Source: Neoscytalidium dimidiatum (lineage: Eukaryota; Ascomycota; Dothideomycetes; Botryosphaeriales; Botryosphaeriaceae). From it: a DNA stretch of 64,000 bases. Made by a program: the position numbers and the translations under genes. Below are positions 21,022 through 32,712 of this stretch, piece after piece; the first letter of the stretch is position 1; the number at the start of each line of letters is the position of its first letter. The DNA lies in contig CM074695.1 in NCBI GenBank assembly GCA_037367355.1, positions 1-64,000 of the forward strand, in the 5' to 3' direction. The notes below the pieces were generated by a model. The model was not told the origin of the DNA, did no database searches, and saw only the letters and a list, made by a program, of their open reading frames with translations.

Positions 21022-24000
21022 GGTAGAGAGTTGTAAGAGTTGAGTGATTGAAGATGAAACTGGTCAATGAATCAAAATAAAGCTGGTTGTTGTCGGTTGA
21101 ATGGTTCTGTGCTGAACGAGTTCCTCCCCTTAAATAGACGAAATGAAGTCCCATGAGAGCTCAGGAGGAACCGCGGTGATTGTCTGTGGGTGTGACTATT
21201 TCTCTTGGCCATCGCTATGACGGGGCCGCATGGGCTTGGTTGTAACCCGAAATAGAGGCTGTTTGTTCGTAGTGCAAGTGGGCGACTTGGCGTTCAGAGG
21301 TCATTCAGTCATAGCCGTCCAGAATGGCCTCGGTACCTACGAGAGAGGGCGAGTACGACTCATGAAGGTTATCATCATTGACTTTACTGTGGGGGGAGGG
21401 GCTCTCTCTCGTACAGCGGGTCCATGTGAAAAGGCAGTTGTTTTCCGCGACATGCATTCTGACTCGGCGTCATGCCACCATGAGCCCTACGGTCTGAGGC
21501 TCATGTTGCATGTGGACCGTGTCGTGGGGTACAGGAAGATTGAACGCCGAGAGACCATCATCTTGCAGCTGTGAAACCCGCTGCTTTCCAAGATTGTTAG
21601 GCTTGACCATGTTTCAGCGGATGGGCCCGTTCCCCGCTAGCCCAGGAACAGCGGAACGGATACTAAGCTTAAGGCAAAATATTACAAAAGTTCGCTAAAT
21701 ATGCCTGAACCGTAGCTAAGGGACAGCTCTTGGCTTTAGTGGAGCTTGCTTGGCTGCTGTACTCGATGGGACAATCATCCAAGAAGAACTATCGGACTGC
21801 GTGAATTCCGCCGAAAAAAAAAAGAAGGTCAGACAGCAGTGTCATTGGTCTGTTGCCTCAATCAAGGGTGTTTTTGGCATTGTTTGCGAAACATGCATGC
21901 ATTGGGGCCAATATGCGAAACTCCTTGCCAAGTGCTTCCAGAAAGATATTTCTGCAGGCTATGAGTGTCAAAGCAAGGATTTATTCCTCATAATGACGGT
22001 GACGGTTCTTAGTTGGACTGCATCTGTAATGCGGGCGTGGAAGTAGGCAAAGGTGATAGCAGGGTTTGAGACTAGGGCGTTTCAACACCATTTCTCGGTC
22101 TCTCGCATCCTGGAGCAGCAGGCAATTCATGTCTCAGCTCTTCTACGCCGCAGTGAGATTCAGACGGAGCCATCTTGGCGTCAGTAGCGAAGTTCTCGGC
22201 TTGTTCATGTCGTCAAAAGTATGGTCCCGGCTGGTGTCCGAAAACGAGCGTCAGTATAACTTGGCGGTGTGATACTGATCGGCCACGAGGTAATGATTCG
22301 CAGGCAAAAATCTCAGCGGCTCTGCAATAGCCGTTTAAGGTATTGAGGCTCGGGATGACGGGATGATGGTGGCGCTATGGTGCGTTGTGAAACTGACTCG
22401 TAGGGCTGGTTCTGACTCGCTGAGTCTCGACCATTCTCAAGTCGGTGGAGTGAGAATAGATGGGCGCGTGTGGTTTATAGCAAGGCGTCCCAAGAGCGAG
22501 CCGGTGCGAGCCGGAGTGCACACAGTATGGATCAGATCCGTGCGCGCTGATCACGTAGGTTTCCCCGGAGGGTGATGAACAGCTTTAACAAGGGGTTTAG
22601 AAGCGGCTACGAGCTACGGCACGAACTCAGGTCAACATAGGCCCTAAGAGCATGGCAGCAAAATGGCCTCAAACCGCGAAAGAAAAGTTAAAGTTGGATT
22701 GAAGGGCCGAGATGCATGCATGCGCAGCATGCATTGGAGAATACAGCTAAGAGCTAGGCATTGAGGGCCTGAAAGCGGCGATGTCGGTGTTGAAGAGGGG
22801 CGGCAGTGCCGGATGTAGCGGGGAGCAGATCATAACCGGGTATTTCGGGTACAATTGGCGGAATCGAGAAGTGGATCATCGCCAAGGCGTCTGATGATGT
22901 CAACGGGCCAAGAATAGCGTGGCAGTTATAAGGCGAGCATGGGGCTGAGGGCGCCGCGGAGCCGAAGACACGGAGGCTGACGGGAAGCGAATTGCTTGGT
23001 GTGACAGCTCGAAAACGGGATCGAGCGGCGTAGAAGGGTCTACATAGTAATCGGACACCAGGAAGTCCTGCTTAGCTTGAACGTTAATCTCGGCAAGCTT
23101 CACTTCCGGGGCGTTGTGGCACGCTTCACAGCCTGCGGTCGGCACTACTCCTACAACTAACTCCTTTTTCTCCATCGTCTCCATCAACGCAACGCCCACC
23201 GCCAACACCAGATGCTACAATCGCTTACATGAATTCCAGGCGCATGCAACAGCAGTTGATTCATAATCGTTTGCATGTGTTGAATAGGTGCTGGAACCCG
23301 TATTTGAGCAGCAATCAGATGCAGAAGGCGACTTCCGGAACGTCGGATTCATCTTGGACTTCAGAATGAACGAGCACTGGTCCTCCGATACTCACATCGA
23401 AACAGGCGAAAGTACGACGAAGTGCAGCGATACCTTTCAGCAAGTAGAAAGATTTTTTTATCGTCTGGTTCCTACTCAGAGCTGACATTCGAGAGCTGGA
23501 AAATCACTGTGAACCGGAAGCGCCGGCGCACTACTGAGGGGCAGCGCCACGTGAGGGGGGCCAAAGAGGCTTACACACCACAGCGCACCCAATAGAAGAA
23601 AGTTTGTCAACATGCTGGTCGTATCTCGCATTCACGGACTAAGTATAAATTTCACACTTACCGACTTGCCATACCCCACGCCTCTGACCTGAATCCAAGA
23701 AGCATCCTACGAGCACATTGCAACAAAGCCGTAACAGCAACTCGCGAACTGTAGCCCTGTGATTTTTCTCATCTCACCATCTCAGTGACTACTTGCGCCG
23801 AAATCCCCCTTTACGAATTATAGTACCCGTAAAATATCTGGTTGGGCTGAGCCACGCGCATCAACGTCACGCGGCGTCCGCGGGCCTGCGTCATAGAGAA
23901 AACGGCAGTCAGCACTCGAGGCCTTCTGATCCCCAACGCTCACGCAGAAATTCACCCTTAAAAGACATCTAGGCATTAGCATCTCAAGCCTTTTACATTA

Positions 24001-24049
24001 CCAACACCCTTTATTAATTGAAAAAAAAAAAAGAATCGTCGGCAACGAA
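21022..24049. other. Gene-poor stretch, 3 kb
   Basis: No gene can be supported. The first 150 bp are the likely NLP promoter and the last several hundred the SYLF-gene promoter. A 98-codon frame at 21750-22046 and a minus-strand frame at 22900-23208 have no recognisable features. A palindromic gatgcatgcatgcgcagc segment lies near 22710. A 12-A run at 24019-24030 immediately precedes the next gene. Confidence 0.35.
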
Positions 24050-25043
24050 ATGTGGAAGCGCACAAAAGAAAAGAGCAAGGCTGGCTTCGACAAAGCCTGG
24101 GCTCTGGCCGATAAGCTCGGCGATCCCGTCAATAAGCTCTCCAATAAGCTGGGTTCTGAGGCCTTCTGGCCCATGTCCATTGACAAGGAGAGCGACAAGG
24201 CGGCACGCATACTCTTGAGTTTCTGTAGTAAGCCAAAACTAACACCATCTCGCGCCTCCTCCTCCCACCAGTACCAATTCTGACAACCACCCAGAAGATG
24301 GAGCCCAAAACAAAGACGTCACTCCACCAGCAAGCACCAACAACACCCCCAAAGGCAAGCAGCGCGTGCTCAAGAAGATCCCGCCCGAAGTCATCCGCAA
24401 CGCCAAAGGTCTCGCCATCTTCACCACCATGCGCACCGGCCTGTATGTCTCGGGTGCCAGCGGAGCCGGCGTGCTCATCGCTCGCCAACCCGATGGGACA
24501 TGGTCGCCGCCTAGCGGCATCCTCCTACACACAGCAGGCCTCGGCTTCCTCGTAGGCGTCGACATCTACGACTGCGTCATTGTCATCAACACCCAGGAGG
24601 CTCTCGACGCCTTCTCAAAAGTGCGCTGCACCGTCGGCGGCGAGATCAGCGCCGCCGCGGGGCCGGTTGGCGTGGGAGGGATTGTCGACAGTGAGGTACA
24701 TAAGAGACAGTCGCCCATTTTCACGTACATTAAATCGAGGGGGTTCTATGCCGGCGTGCAGCTAGACGGCACGGTGGTGGTGGAGCGCACGGATGAGAAT
24801 GAGCGCTTTTATGGCGAAAGGATTGGTGTCGGGGATATTCTGGCTGGCAGGGCGAAGAATACGCCGGTCGAGGCGGTTCGGCCTCTGTGGGAGGCGGTGA
24901 GGGTTGCGGAGGGCGGGCAACCCGTTCCGGTGCCGGAGCCGATGATGGCAAAGTATGATTTGCATGCGGTGGATACAGCGTCTCCGATGATGTCGACACC
25001 GCCAGTATCAGAATTGGATGGGACGGAGAAGAAAAGGGAGTGA
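24050..25043 (+). CDS. SYLF-domain (LAS17-binding-like) lipid-binding protein
   Basis: Two exons, 24050-24227 and 24295-25043, with a 67-nt intron, give 308 residues. The start MWKRTKEKSKAGFDKAW and the block KAARILLSFC lead into the SYLF domain, which runs to about residue 245: KIPPEVIRNAKGLAIFTT, then GVDIYDCVIVIN, then FTYIKSRGFYAGVQLDG. SYLF proteins such as yeast Ysc84 bind phosphoinositides and cortical actin and act in endocytosis. There is no C-terminal SH3 domain or FYVE finger; a short hydrophilic tail ends in EKKRE. Family assignment is strong, while the exact cellular role is inferred from relatives. Confidence 0.88.
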
Positions 25044-25887
25044 TTTCGAGGACCCTGTTCTTTCCAATAAGATGTCTTATTTTCGACTCTCATACCGTAC
25101 CGGATTATTTTTTTAATTTAGTGACCTTCGAGACTCTAGAAGATCTGGAATGCCGGTCATTTATGGCGACACTCAATAGTTTTTGGTAGAGAACTCTATT
25201 GCTCCGCTAACTCGACTGTGTATTGTGAGATTTGGCGCAGTTACTAGATGCGTTAATGAACACATTCTTGGCAGCATCTCTAAGGTTGGCGAATCCCACC
25301 TAAACGGGCTTGTATGTTTGCCGAGATTGAGTCTATAAACCCTCTCAGTGGTCAGAGAGCTTACGGATTAGGATTTTTAAGCAGATGGGGCATTCCATAA
25401 TACAAGATCCAAATAAGCTGTAAGCACACAATTTACAAAAAATAACGTGTTCACAACCTCGACACTCCAAGTCTGGCTGCAGGCATGTAGAAAGATAAAG
25501 AGGGACGCACCGAGCAGGTTCTTCCGACTATGATGACGGTCATGAGAATTTCATGGAACTCGATAATATCGAGCGAAAGTAAATATTCACCCCCGTTCTC
25601 AACTCAAGTATGAGTTGTGTCCAGGCCTGGGTTTCACCTAATACTCATCCACGAGTGTTAGCATGATATAGCTGTTCCTAATCTTAATACTAAAGGTAGT
25701 CGGTAAAAGCCACACTATGATGCCACCCATGGCAACCCCTGTCTGCGAAACTTATAAGGGAATTGCTTATGGAATTGCTATACTGGCTTATTTCTGAACA
25801 TCCCCTATGTGCGCTTAGCCATGGGCCTATCTTCCAAAAAAAAAAAAAAATAGATTGATGGACTTATTCCTGATGTCATCATCCTAA
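25044..25887. other. Intergenic
   Basis: 844 bp without a protein-like frame. A run of about 15 A lies near 25836-25850. Nothing else was recognised. Confidence 0.4.
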
Positions 25888-27591
25888 CTAAATCTTTAAC
25901 CAAACCCGGCACTCCCTCGCCTTCGGCGCAATGAGCATGTGATGCGCAATTGCCATGCTCTCTTCCGTCGTACTCCCCGGCATACTGGCCCCCCTAAACT
26001 CGTGGAAAAACAATGCGGCAGCATGCATCAGCTCCATGCGCGCGAGATGAACCCCCAAGCACGTCCCACGTCCTCGCCCCTCCGCCAAACGGATACATAG
26101 CAGCCATCTGCCGCTCCGCGAGCAACGGGTCACGGAGGGATCAATCCGGATCAAACTCGCCAGCCCGTGAGAAAAGCGTTTCTTCCCTATGGATTGAGTA
26201 GGCATGTGTGCTCACAGTTACGCCCGCGGGCATGAAGTAGCCGTCCAGCATCGCGCCGCCCGCCGGTACCATCCGCGGTAGGCTACCCGGCGCCGCCCCG
26301 TAGATGCGCAGCGTCTCGTCGATGACGGCGTTCAGCAACGGAAGTGTCCCGAGCGCGGCGTCGGACATTGCTTCGGGGTCAAGGTCGCTGAGTTCCTTTT
26401 CCAAGCGTATCTGTAGGTCAGGGCGCCGCAAGACTGCCCAGACGAGGTAGGTCAGCGTCACGGCGGTGGTACCTGAACAAGCGGCAATCATCCCGATGGC
26501 CTCGTTCTTGATGGTCAGGTCGTCCATGGCCTGCACGTCTTTCTCCTGTTCCACCAGAACGGAAGCGAAGATATTGCTCGTGTCAATATTACCGGCGCGT
26601 GCGTTGGCTACGGCCACACTGGCGTAGTCAGCTGGCCGTGTGATAACGTCCTGCAGGAATGGCGATATTCCCGGCAATCGGGACGCGCGGAGGGTGTCGT
26701 GTAATAGGGGAAACTCAGCGCAGAAGGCTCCAACGGCTCCAGCTATTTCGAGATTCTCCATTTCTGGGGTGTGTACTGTGCGTGTTGTCAGCTGTCATCC
26801 GCTGCCTCTCCTTGCCATCAATACACATCCTCTGCTACTTACTTTCCCTAACTCAACCAGTCCGAAGTCATTTCCGAACGCCGCCTGCCTAACCACATCC
26901 GCCGTCATCAGCATCCACCACTTGAACACATCAACCCCTTTCCCGCCTCTGTCATCCTACGCTTCCTCCCTCATCCATCCCATCGCTGCGCTCGCTTTCA
27001 CTCTTACCAATCCATCCCAGCTCGCACGCAAACTCGTCTTCGCAAACGCCCGCGCGTATAGCTTCCACTTCCCGGAATGCACCTTCTGGACGCGCTCGCT
27101 AAACACGTCATCCCCTATTGTGTTCCGGAACAGGCGGTACGAGGAGGACTTGGCGAAGTTGCCACCCACGCGGTGGATTGCACGGAAGGCGGCGAGCGAG
27201 GATAAATGCACACAACGGGGCCGTAATGTTGGTGCAGCGCGTGGATGTAGTGGAGCCGGCGGCCGGTGAGGATGGCAAGTTTCAGGGGAAGGCGCGTAAG
27301 GGCCGCGTGCTAGGGACCGGGAATTCGGCGGAGGGGTGTGAGATAGCCGGCGCGAAAGGTCTGCGGAAGTGCGTTAATCAAAGAGGTGTGTCGTGTGGCT
27401 GGGTTGGTTGAGTGGAGGGTTGCTTGGTTTCCGGGGTATTGATGGGGCGAGATGTTGGAAGGGGGACTAACCTTGACTATTTGGAAGAGGATAAATAGGG
27501 TAGAGATAGCGTAAAGGATAATGTGCAACAGGTGGATGGAAAGTTTTATGTCCCGAGTTTGCTGCTCTTGAATGGGGGGTAAGACAGTCAT
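25888..27591 (-). pseudogene. Cytochrome P450 pseudogene
   Basis: P450 sequence can be followed along the minus strand from a start near 27591 (membrane anchor around IHLLHIILYAISTLFILF) through LHYIHALHQHYGPVV, a middle part, the I-helix AACSGTTAVT, the K-helix DETLRIYG and the heme loop GRGTCLGVHLARMEL. It is broken in at least four places: a TAG at 27310-27312 after the PGP hinge, missing sequence after GPVV, an in-frame TAG at 26957-26959, and a TGA at 26141-26143 after EFDPD. A 7-bp direct duplication (cacgtcc twice, 26060-26073) then shifts the frame right at the heme loop. No intron choice repairs these. The stops fit G-to-A type mutation; the duplication is a separate event. Confidence 0.85.
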
Positions 27592-29068
27592 AATCAACAA
27601 TTTTTGGAATATATACTTCTTGGAGAGAATGGGTCGTTGAGAACAGACGATTGAGGTTTCTTCACGGATGTAAATATCTGAGGGTCGTTCTGATGCGGAT
27701 ACAAGGCGCTTGCTAAACTGTAACCAAAACAAGTAAAAACTACAGTATGCCATCAAGGCGTGCGGGGAAACGACAAGGGTGCCTGGAGAAGCGAACAAGT
27801 TCTCCCGTCGACAAGCCACTCCAGAGTGACTTTGGCTCCAGTATGATGACTTCAAGCATTATTCAGACTTCATTCGGGCCGGAGAAATGCGCCTTCGTAG
27901 GCAACACGTGGGAGTATACGTGAAAGATTATGACTGAGATGATATGCGCCCCGCGAACGCAGTAGTAGAGAGCCGTAAAATTATTTTATGAGAAGCAATT
28001 TCGGCCCCACGTCTGCTGCCGAGTACCCGAAATGGATTGTAAAATTAAGTGGGCACAGGATCAAAACGTCATTCGGAGCTCAAGACGTAGATTCCGGATA
28101 CAGCCGCTTGTCCTCGGATTTACCTCAACGTGAGGCAGCCGTACTGTTACTAAATCAGTTTGTCCGGTGGTTACTCACTACGATTACGCTGGTGACGTTG
28201 GCGGTGATCGGAGAGTCAATATGGATAGCTGATTCAGGGAAACGGTGCTATGAGCTCTAGTCTTGCGAGAGTCTCTCTTCTTCCAGAATGAGATCTAAGT
28301 GCGACGGAATAATAGACAGATGGATCCGAGCATCACAGACGGGCCGTTATGAAGACACTTCAAACTTGAGTACCTACCTGCCGACAGAGAAATAAATGCC
28401 CCAGATATCACAGCTCCAAATGGTATGATCTGATTGATTTTCAGGAAAGCTATTGAGAGAACAAAACCATCGCACAATATAAACAAGCTCAGGCGAAGAA
28501 GGGTCCACCGCGGCTTCCGCCTGCGAATCTGTGAGTCTATCACACGTCCTATCCTGTCTAGCTACCTATAGAAAGCACCTGATCTTTCATGGTCATCCTT
28601 GGAGGCTAAGGTTGTCTTTCATGTCCGGTGTATTTGTGTGGCACTGCACCGCTTAGGCGTTTCGAAGCGCACTGCGAATATATTCAGGACTGGCCAAAGT
28701 TGGCAACGTTGTCTTACATTTCCTTACAGTGCTTTCCTGTCACCGCAATACATCACTGTGCTAGATTACAGAGCACTTCATTGGTGGCGCACAATTGTAA
28801 TGCTGAAAACTAGCGAATCCCTACATAGACACTTCCAGCTACCAAGCAACATTAGTCTGTGAGTCTTTCCACCCCTTGAGGGCCGACATACGGTTCGGCA
28901 TCATAGCCGCCACTTTCGTCACTCTTCATCTTGGAGAAGCATGATTTTCCAGGCAATATTTTAATATGATAAGAGCTCCTTCAGGTAGTAAGGCTATTTA
29001 CTGAGTGCTTTCTTCCCCAATTCGCTAGCCCTGTAACCGCGGACCTCTCAGTGCGTGCTAACCGGTTC
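27592..29068. other. Gene-poor stretch
   Basis: About 1.5 kb with no gene that I can support. Frames at 27988-28260 and 28599-28862 on the plus strand and 28295-28543 on the minus strand show no family features; the last contains two hydrophobic stretches. Confidence 0.35.
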
Positions 29069-30103
29069 TTACTCGCCAAGATTTGTCCGGAAAAATTGAG
29101 TGAGCTTGTGAAATGGGATGAGCTCCACACGATCATAAAGATCGACGTGACCGGCGCCCGGCACCCAGAATAGTTCTTTCGGTTCGGCAGCACGCGCGTA
29201 AGCGTTCTCGCTGAACTCACGTGAGTGTGCCTGATCACCCGAGATGAACAATAACGGCCGCGGCGAGATTGTTTTGATATCATTAAAGGGGTAGAAGTTC
29301 ATGAACTTCGTGTTACTCGAGAGCGTCGGGCGTGTTGTAAGGTTCGGTGTCGTGCCCTCTGGTGTGAACTCGCCACGTGGGGTACGGTAGAAGTCGTAAA
29401 ATTCGCGGTCGACATCAGTTGACTCCGCCGTAAGCTCATTCGGCGTGCCCGCCGGTAACCTGTATCTCGCCGCCCTCCGCTTCGATCCAGCGCTGCTGTG
29501 CCGCCGTAGCGATAACCTCCTTGCGCTGCTCTACGCTTTGCGCCTTCCGTAGCCCGTCTCGGTTGGCAGCACCCATATCGTACATGCTCGAAGTTACAAT
29601 AGCCTTTAAACGCGGGTCGATCTTCGCCGCGCTAATTACGAAGGAGCCGCTCCCGCAGATACCGAGGCTACCGATCCGCTCGCGGTCGATAAAGTCCTGT
29701 GTACCGAGATAGTCGACTGCCGCGCTAAACGCCTCCACATAGACGTCCGGCAATACCGCGTTGCGTGGCTTGCCCTCGCTGCCGCCCCAAAACGAGACGT
29801 CGAGCGCAACCGTAACGAAGCCCTGCTCGGCTAACTTTTGGGCGTAGAGGTTCGAGCTTTGCTCCTTTACTGCACCCATAGGATGCCCAGCAACGATGGC
29901 TGAGGAGTTCGCGCTGCGGTCGAGGTTATTAGGGATAAAGAGATTGGCGGCGACAGTCATCTGGAATAGGTCTGGAAGGTGATTGGCTGGAGCGTGACGT
30001 TGTCGCTGTGGTAGAAGTTGTCGGCTCCGAAAGACATGTTCTGCGCCATTGCTGACCTCGCCATCATGCTGAGGGCGGCAATCCCGCTTCCCACCCTCTT
30101 CAT
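29069..30103 (-). pseudogene. Secreted-type alpha/beta-hydrolase with two frame breaks
   Basis: The gene starts at the ATG at 30103 (MKRVGSGIAALSMMARSAMA, signal-like) and is read on the minus strand. Near 29963 one base appears to be missing, after which the frame continues through GHPMGAVKEQSSNLYAQKL and the nucleophile-elbow region LGICGSGSF. Near 29450 one extra base shifts it again, into ELTAESTDVDREFYDFY, then PRPLLFISGDQAHS, ending GAGHVDLYD and FFRTNLGE. The catalytic Asp/His blocks (SGDQAHS, GAGHVD) are present. Net reading length is normal, about 345 codons, for this dienelactone-hydrolase-like family. Two opposite single-base shifts mean pseudogene, unless they are sequencing errors. 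Confidence 0.7.
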
Positions 30104-30456
30104 GATGCTGTTTTCGGTTGTTGGTTGCGTTTGCACACGGAGGGACGAGAGGTTGGGAGTGTAATGGTTCTATCTCAGGCCGCATGTCGTTGCTCTCATA
30201 GTTGATGGTGTGGGTAACGTGATTTTGCACTGCCATTGACTGCGTCAGTAAAATTGATAGAATCGGTTTAGAGGTAAACACTGGGGATCGGGAATATGTT
30301 GTTTCTGTAACGGACGGCCTCTACCTCCAAGGATCCAACACCTCAGAAGGAGAAAACTAGTCACGGGGTTTTCCTTGAGTGGGTACAAGAAGAGAGGGAG
30401 AACAAGTAATGACTGAGCACTGCGTGCGAAGGCCTATTACTAACAATTATCTGAAT

Positions 30457-30731
30457 TGTTATAGAGGAAAAATTGACCACGAGGGTTAAAGCTATCTAGA
30501 AAGTGAGGTTTATATATAAGTAGGAAAGAGTATACAATCTGGTAGCTCGTGGGTTCATTCTGCCAAGCGGTTGAACGTTTGAACTTCGCGAGTTTAGGAG
30601 TTTAGAGTGCCAAGGCTTTGAATAGTTGAACCGGGAGTCACGTGACTCCTTGTTGGATCTTCCTCGCGGGCGTGTAGGCGCCCCGCTTGTCCTTCTTCTT
30701 GTCCAGGTTCTGTGCAGTTTGTACCGTAACA
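30457..30731. repeat. Possible solo LTR, 275 bp
   Basis: The segment begins TGTTATAGAGG and ends CCGTAACA, so the ends are a 5-bp inverted repeat (TGTTA/TAACA) with TG...CA termini. Inside is a TATA-like box (tttatatataag near 30510). No matching 5-bp target duplication is seen: the flanks are tgaat and gtttc. Orientation is unclear because the box is near-palindromic. A decayed solo LTR is plausible but unproven. Confidence 0.4.
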
Positions 30732-31515
30732 GTTTCCTTGCTGGAGATACGAAAGCCACGCGTCGCCAAGCCCCTTCAACGTGAAGCTATTGCTATGCCA
30801 AGACATAAGATCTACTCGGCACATGTCGAAACCGATTTTTAGGGGAATTTGCGTGGTATGACGTTAGGATAGAGCCTGAATGTTTGTGTTTATGCCACTC
30901 CAATCCATTGGCTCGCATTTATCCGAAGTTTACCCTCGGCCGCTGCCAAGAGGACTACGCAGGCAGGTATCACTTAGCCCGCTCTTTTGCCGTACTCCAT
31001 GCTTGTAAGGTCGAAGGGCCCAGAGTCTTGTCCATCAACGCTATGATCGGGCCCATGGCGGCGAGCAGGGGAACAGGAGTCCACAATGCGCTGGAAATTG
31101 CCGGCTCACCCTTTGGAGAGGAGATGTTGGCCAGTGACAGCTTCCCGCCCTTGCTTACTTATCCTCGGGCTGTGAAATACTTCGCCACCATGACCACATC
31201 CAGAACTGGTACTTAAGGAATGGTACAGCGCGTACGAGAGCGGAGGCGCTACTGAAGAACCAGCATTCACTTAAGGAAGCGAGGACAAGAGAATGGGTAC
31301 CTGTCTTAAACTCGGACCAAAGATTATAGACCGGTCTAAATTTCACGACAGTGACGGTCCGGTATAATGATAATTAGGCCTGCGGACATACATAGTAAGA
31401 CGTACTTCAATACTGCATCTTGCAGGCATGTTTAGAGAGTACGGCTAGCGGACAAGCGCGTCTGGCTCGCCGTCTTAAATAAACATTAGAAAAGATGATT
31501 ACAGGTATATAACAT
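30732..31515. other. Intergenic
   Basis: 784 bp without a supported gene. The 110-codon plus-strand frame at 30884-31216 has no recognisable features. Confidence 0.4.
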
Positions 31516-32712
31516 CTAACATGTGATACCTATGGCAACAGCTAAAGCAAAAAATAGAAGAAGCTGCTCTGGAATAGCAACGTACGCCTCACTCGGCCAA
31601 TTGCTGAACACGATCTGGTTACCCGTATTCTTAGGATCCTCGGAGAAGAAGAATGTCTTTGCCGTGGTATTCCCGTCAAGACCGGCGTTGTCAGGAGCGG
31701 CAGTCTGGTCGGGAATCTGACAGACTCTGGAGGTGATGGTAGTCGCGTTGCCTGAACAGCGATTTAAAAAGTCGCGCTGACGCTGTACATCCGACGAGTT
31801 GAAGTACGCCTTAGCATAGGAAATGGTCAAGATGGCGTCTTCTGCTGGGGGGCCTGCGGACCAATTAGGATTTCCGTTGCTCCAGTGATTAACAACGAGA
31901 ACTCCAGGGCTGTTAGGTATGGTGTGCGTGAAGTCGCTTAGCCAGGAACCGTCAGCGTAGAAGGAGACCCGATCAGGCAGCCAGTCGAAGCGGTATTCAT
32001 GGAAGCCCTCGTCTGGCTGGAAGGGGAGCTGGTAGACTTCAAAGTTGGGCGTTTTCGCAGCATCGAAGCCATTGGCGGCGGACTCGGGCGTATGAATGGC
32101 CAAATTCAGCGGGTTGGAGCTAGAATTGAGTTGCTTTGAGAGAAACTCCATGTCAATTTCCATGGAGTTGTTCCGAAACTGTGCCTCCGTTATCCATGTG
32201 CCGCTCTCGCCCTCCGCAAAAAAAAAAAAAGAAAAACGTACCCAGAAAAAAGCACCGCACGTCCCCGGCACCCCTGCCATCTTCATGGCAATGCGAAAGC
32301 TACCGTACAACATATCTGCCCGCGTCCTCGTCGCGACTTCACCAAAGGAGATCATGTTGCCTACGATTTCCGACCTCACGATGAGCTGGAGTCCTGCATC
32401 GCCGCCGCGTACCGACTCCCCCGCCCAGCTATATGAGTCTTTTAACGCATTTGGTATGACATTGTCTCGAGCTGCCATCTTGCCGTATGTGCTTTGCTCG
32501 CTTGCTGGTGTGCTGTTGTACACCTGGGGCATCCATCCTACGTCTTCCAGCGTTTCAACATGTAGGAAGTCGGTCTCGAGAAGATCGGTCCAAACGGCAA
32601 ATTCCGGATCAGTCGTCTTATTGACAGAATAGCCGCATTCGCACGCGGCGAACGTGAGGGTTGGAAGCAGGGCACAGAGCCAAAGTACACGTGAGCGGAG
32701 GCGGGGTACCAT
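31516..32712 (-). CDS. Secreted GH16-family glycoside hydrolase
   Basis: Two exons, 32712-32242 and 32178-31516, give 377 residues. The start at 32712 is chosen because a clear signal peptide follows (VLWLCALLPTLTFAA); upstream in-frame codons lack one. The catalytic motif EIDME sits at residues 164-168 (nucleophile E164, acid/base E168), directly after the intron. FHEYRFDWLPDRVSFYADG and NHWSNGNPNWSAGPP are typical GH16 beta-sandwich strands. The C-terminus is hydrophobic (LLLFFALAVAIGI), suggesting a GPI signal and a wall-anchored beta-glucan-active enzyme or CRH-like transglycosylase. The 63-nt intron is stop-free and holds a long T run on the coding strand; if retained it would insert 21 residues before the catalytic motif. 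Confidence 0.88.
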   Translation of the reverse strand: MVPRLRSRVLWLCALLPTLTFAACECGYSVNKTTDPEFAVWTDLLETDFLHVETLEDVGWMPQVYNSTPASEQSTYGKMAARDNVIPNALKDSYSWAGESVRGGDAGLQLIVRSEIVGNMISFGEVATRTRADMLYGSFRIAMKMAGVPGTCGAFFWVRFSFFFFAEGESGTWITEAQFRNNSMEIDMEFLSKQLNSSSNPLNLAIHTPESAANGFDAAKTPNFEVYQLPFQPDEGFHEYRFDWLPDRVSFYADGSWLSDFTHTIPNSPGVLVVNHWSNGNPNWSAGPPAEDAILTISYAKAYFNSSDVQRQRDFLNRCSGNATTITSRVCQIPDQTAAPDNAGLDGNTTAKTFFFSEDPKNTGNQIVFSNWPSEAYVAIPEQLLLFFALAVAIGITC

